Shown: positions 5,578-6,097 of the stretch, piece by piece
Layout of the letters: every line of letters begins with the position of its first letter
How positions within the stretch are numbered: the stretch's first letter is position 1
Origin: Methylacidiphilaceae bacterium
GTDB lineage: Bacteria > Verrucomicrobiota > Verrucomicrobiia > Methylacidiphilales > Methylacidiphilaceae
Direction of reading: 5' to 3'
Length of the DNA: 6,097 nucleotides
Assembly: GCA_028687155.1 (NCBI GenBank)
Contig: JAQUAR010000107.1
Location: 1 to 6,097 of the forward strand
The notes under the pieces: model-generated
What the model was told of the DNA's origin: nothing
The model's input: only the letters and a program-made list of their open reading frames with translations
The model's database searches: none
Program-made: the position numbers and the translations under genes

Positions 5578-6097
5578 GCCTCCACCTTCTTCCCTTCTGC
5601 CGGCGCGATGCAGCCGTCCCGGGCGGCTGACCGAAGAAGGGTCAGTTCCGGGATGCGCGTCCCAGCGGCCGATGCGCCGCCAATGCGGCTACGCCGGCTA
5701 CAGTGCCCACTCCCTCTCATTCACGCATTAGGTGATCGGCATCGCCCGACAACTGTCCACGAATCATAGACGATGCAGCCCACCTTGTGCGTCCCGCGAT
5801 CCATTACGTAGATCCCCGAGCAACTTGGCCGCCTTGTTCGTGCTCTCCGTGATTGGCTGCGGGCCATCCTTATCCCAGTTGGGCTTACAGCGGCACTCGA
5901 AGAGCCGATTGAGTTTCGTGGGGGCCCGCCCGGAGCTTCATCCGCTCTATCTTCCCATGCATCTGGAAACGAACATCCTTCGGGACGTTCCGGCCCGCTT
6001 GGGCCGAATCCTCATCCGCCGCGCATGGCGAGCTCGTCAAACTTGGATAGCCATGATTGATCCCAGACCAAGAACACCCCCCTTATGCACGGACTTT
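5578..6097. other. Right flank with fragmentary coding-like pieces, no intact gene
   Basis: No complete gene is supported. On the minus strand three protein-like pieces follow each other in different frames: one near 6020-5890 containing DVRFQMHGKIERMKL, one near 5940-5765 containing KPNWDKDGPQPITE and NKAAKLLGDLRN, and a 27-codon ATG frame at 5804-5721 containing THKVGCIVYDSWTVV. This pattern suits a single gene broken by frameshifts. The plus strand is also open across 5815-6057 without a start codon, so chance in GC-rich DNA is possible. The family was not recognised. Confidence 0.35.

Noticed and set aside
4913..5769. Three overlapping plus-strand open frames across the same GC-rich stretch
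   Set aside because: They are Arg/Pro/Ser-rich antisense frames, a common by-product of high GC content. No start signals or family motifs were seen.

Overview
The window looks like the replication and partition core of a small to mid-sized plasmid (or an integrated plasmid remnant) from a high-GC proteobacterium. All recognisable genes lie on the minus strand. The RepA and ribbon-helix-helix (RHH) types resemble those I associate with plasmids of Alphaproteobacteria such as acetic acid bacteria and relatives. That placement is from memory and is only moderately secure.

Layout, in the direction of transcription (right to left): positions 5578-6097 have no convincing intact gene but hold short coding-like pieces in shifting frames. 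A 90-codon gene of unknown function with a good ribosome binding site covers 5305-5577. A long GC-rich stretch follows, containing a 22-bp repeat pair at 4893-4936. Then comes an AT-rich leader with a likely promoter and operator (4734-4768), and the compact cassette parA (4071-4718), RHH partition/regulator gene (3783-4043) and repA (2931-3776). The region 2652-2910, directly 3' of repA, carries six copies of a GATGTACCC-like element arranged as two 56-bp tandem units plus a shorter third one. This is the best candidate for the replication origin. Further left, 1012-2118 encodes a single-domain MetE-like zinc methyltransferase with its own ribosome binding site and a perfect inverted repeat just upstream. 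Positions 1-1011 show nothing I recognise.

The three cassette genes should act together: the ParA ATPase and its RHH partner segregate the plasmid and probably autoregulate the operon, and RepA binds the downstream repeats to start replication. The striking anomaly is that repA has an in-frame TAG at codon 202, exactly where relatives have Trp in a conserved motif, and the frame then runs on for 79 recognisable family residues. Unless this is a sequencing error or the stop is suppressed, this replicon cannot make normal RepA. The MetE-like gene looks like metabolic cargo rather than a backbone function. I see no CRISPR array, tRNA, rRNA, relaxase or intact insertion sequence.
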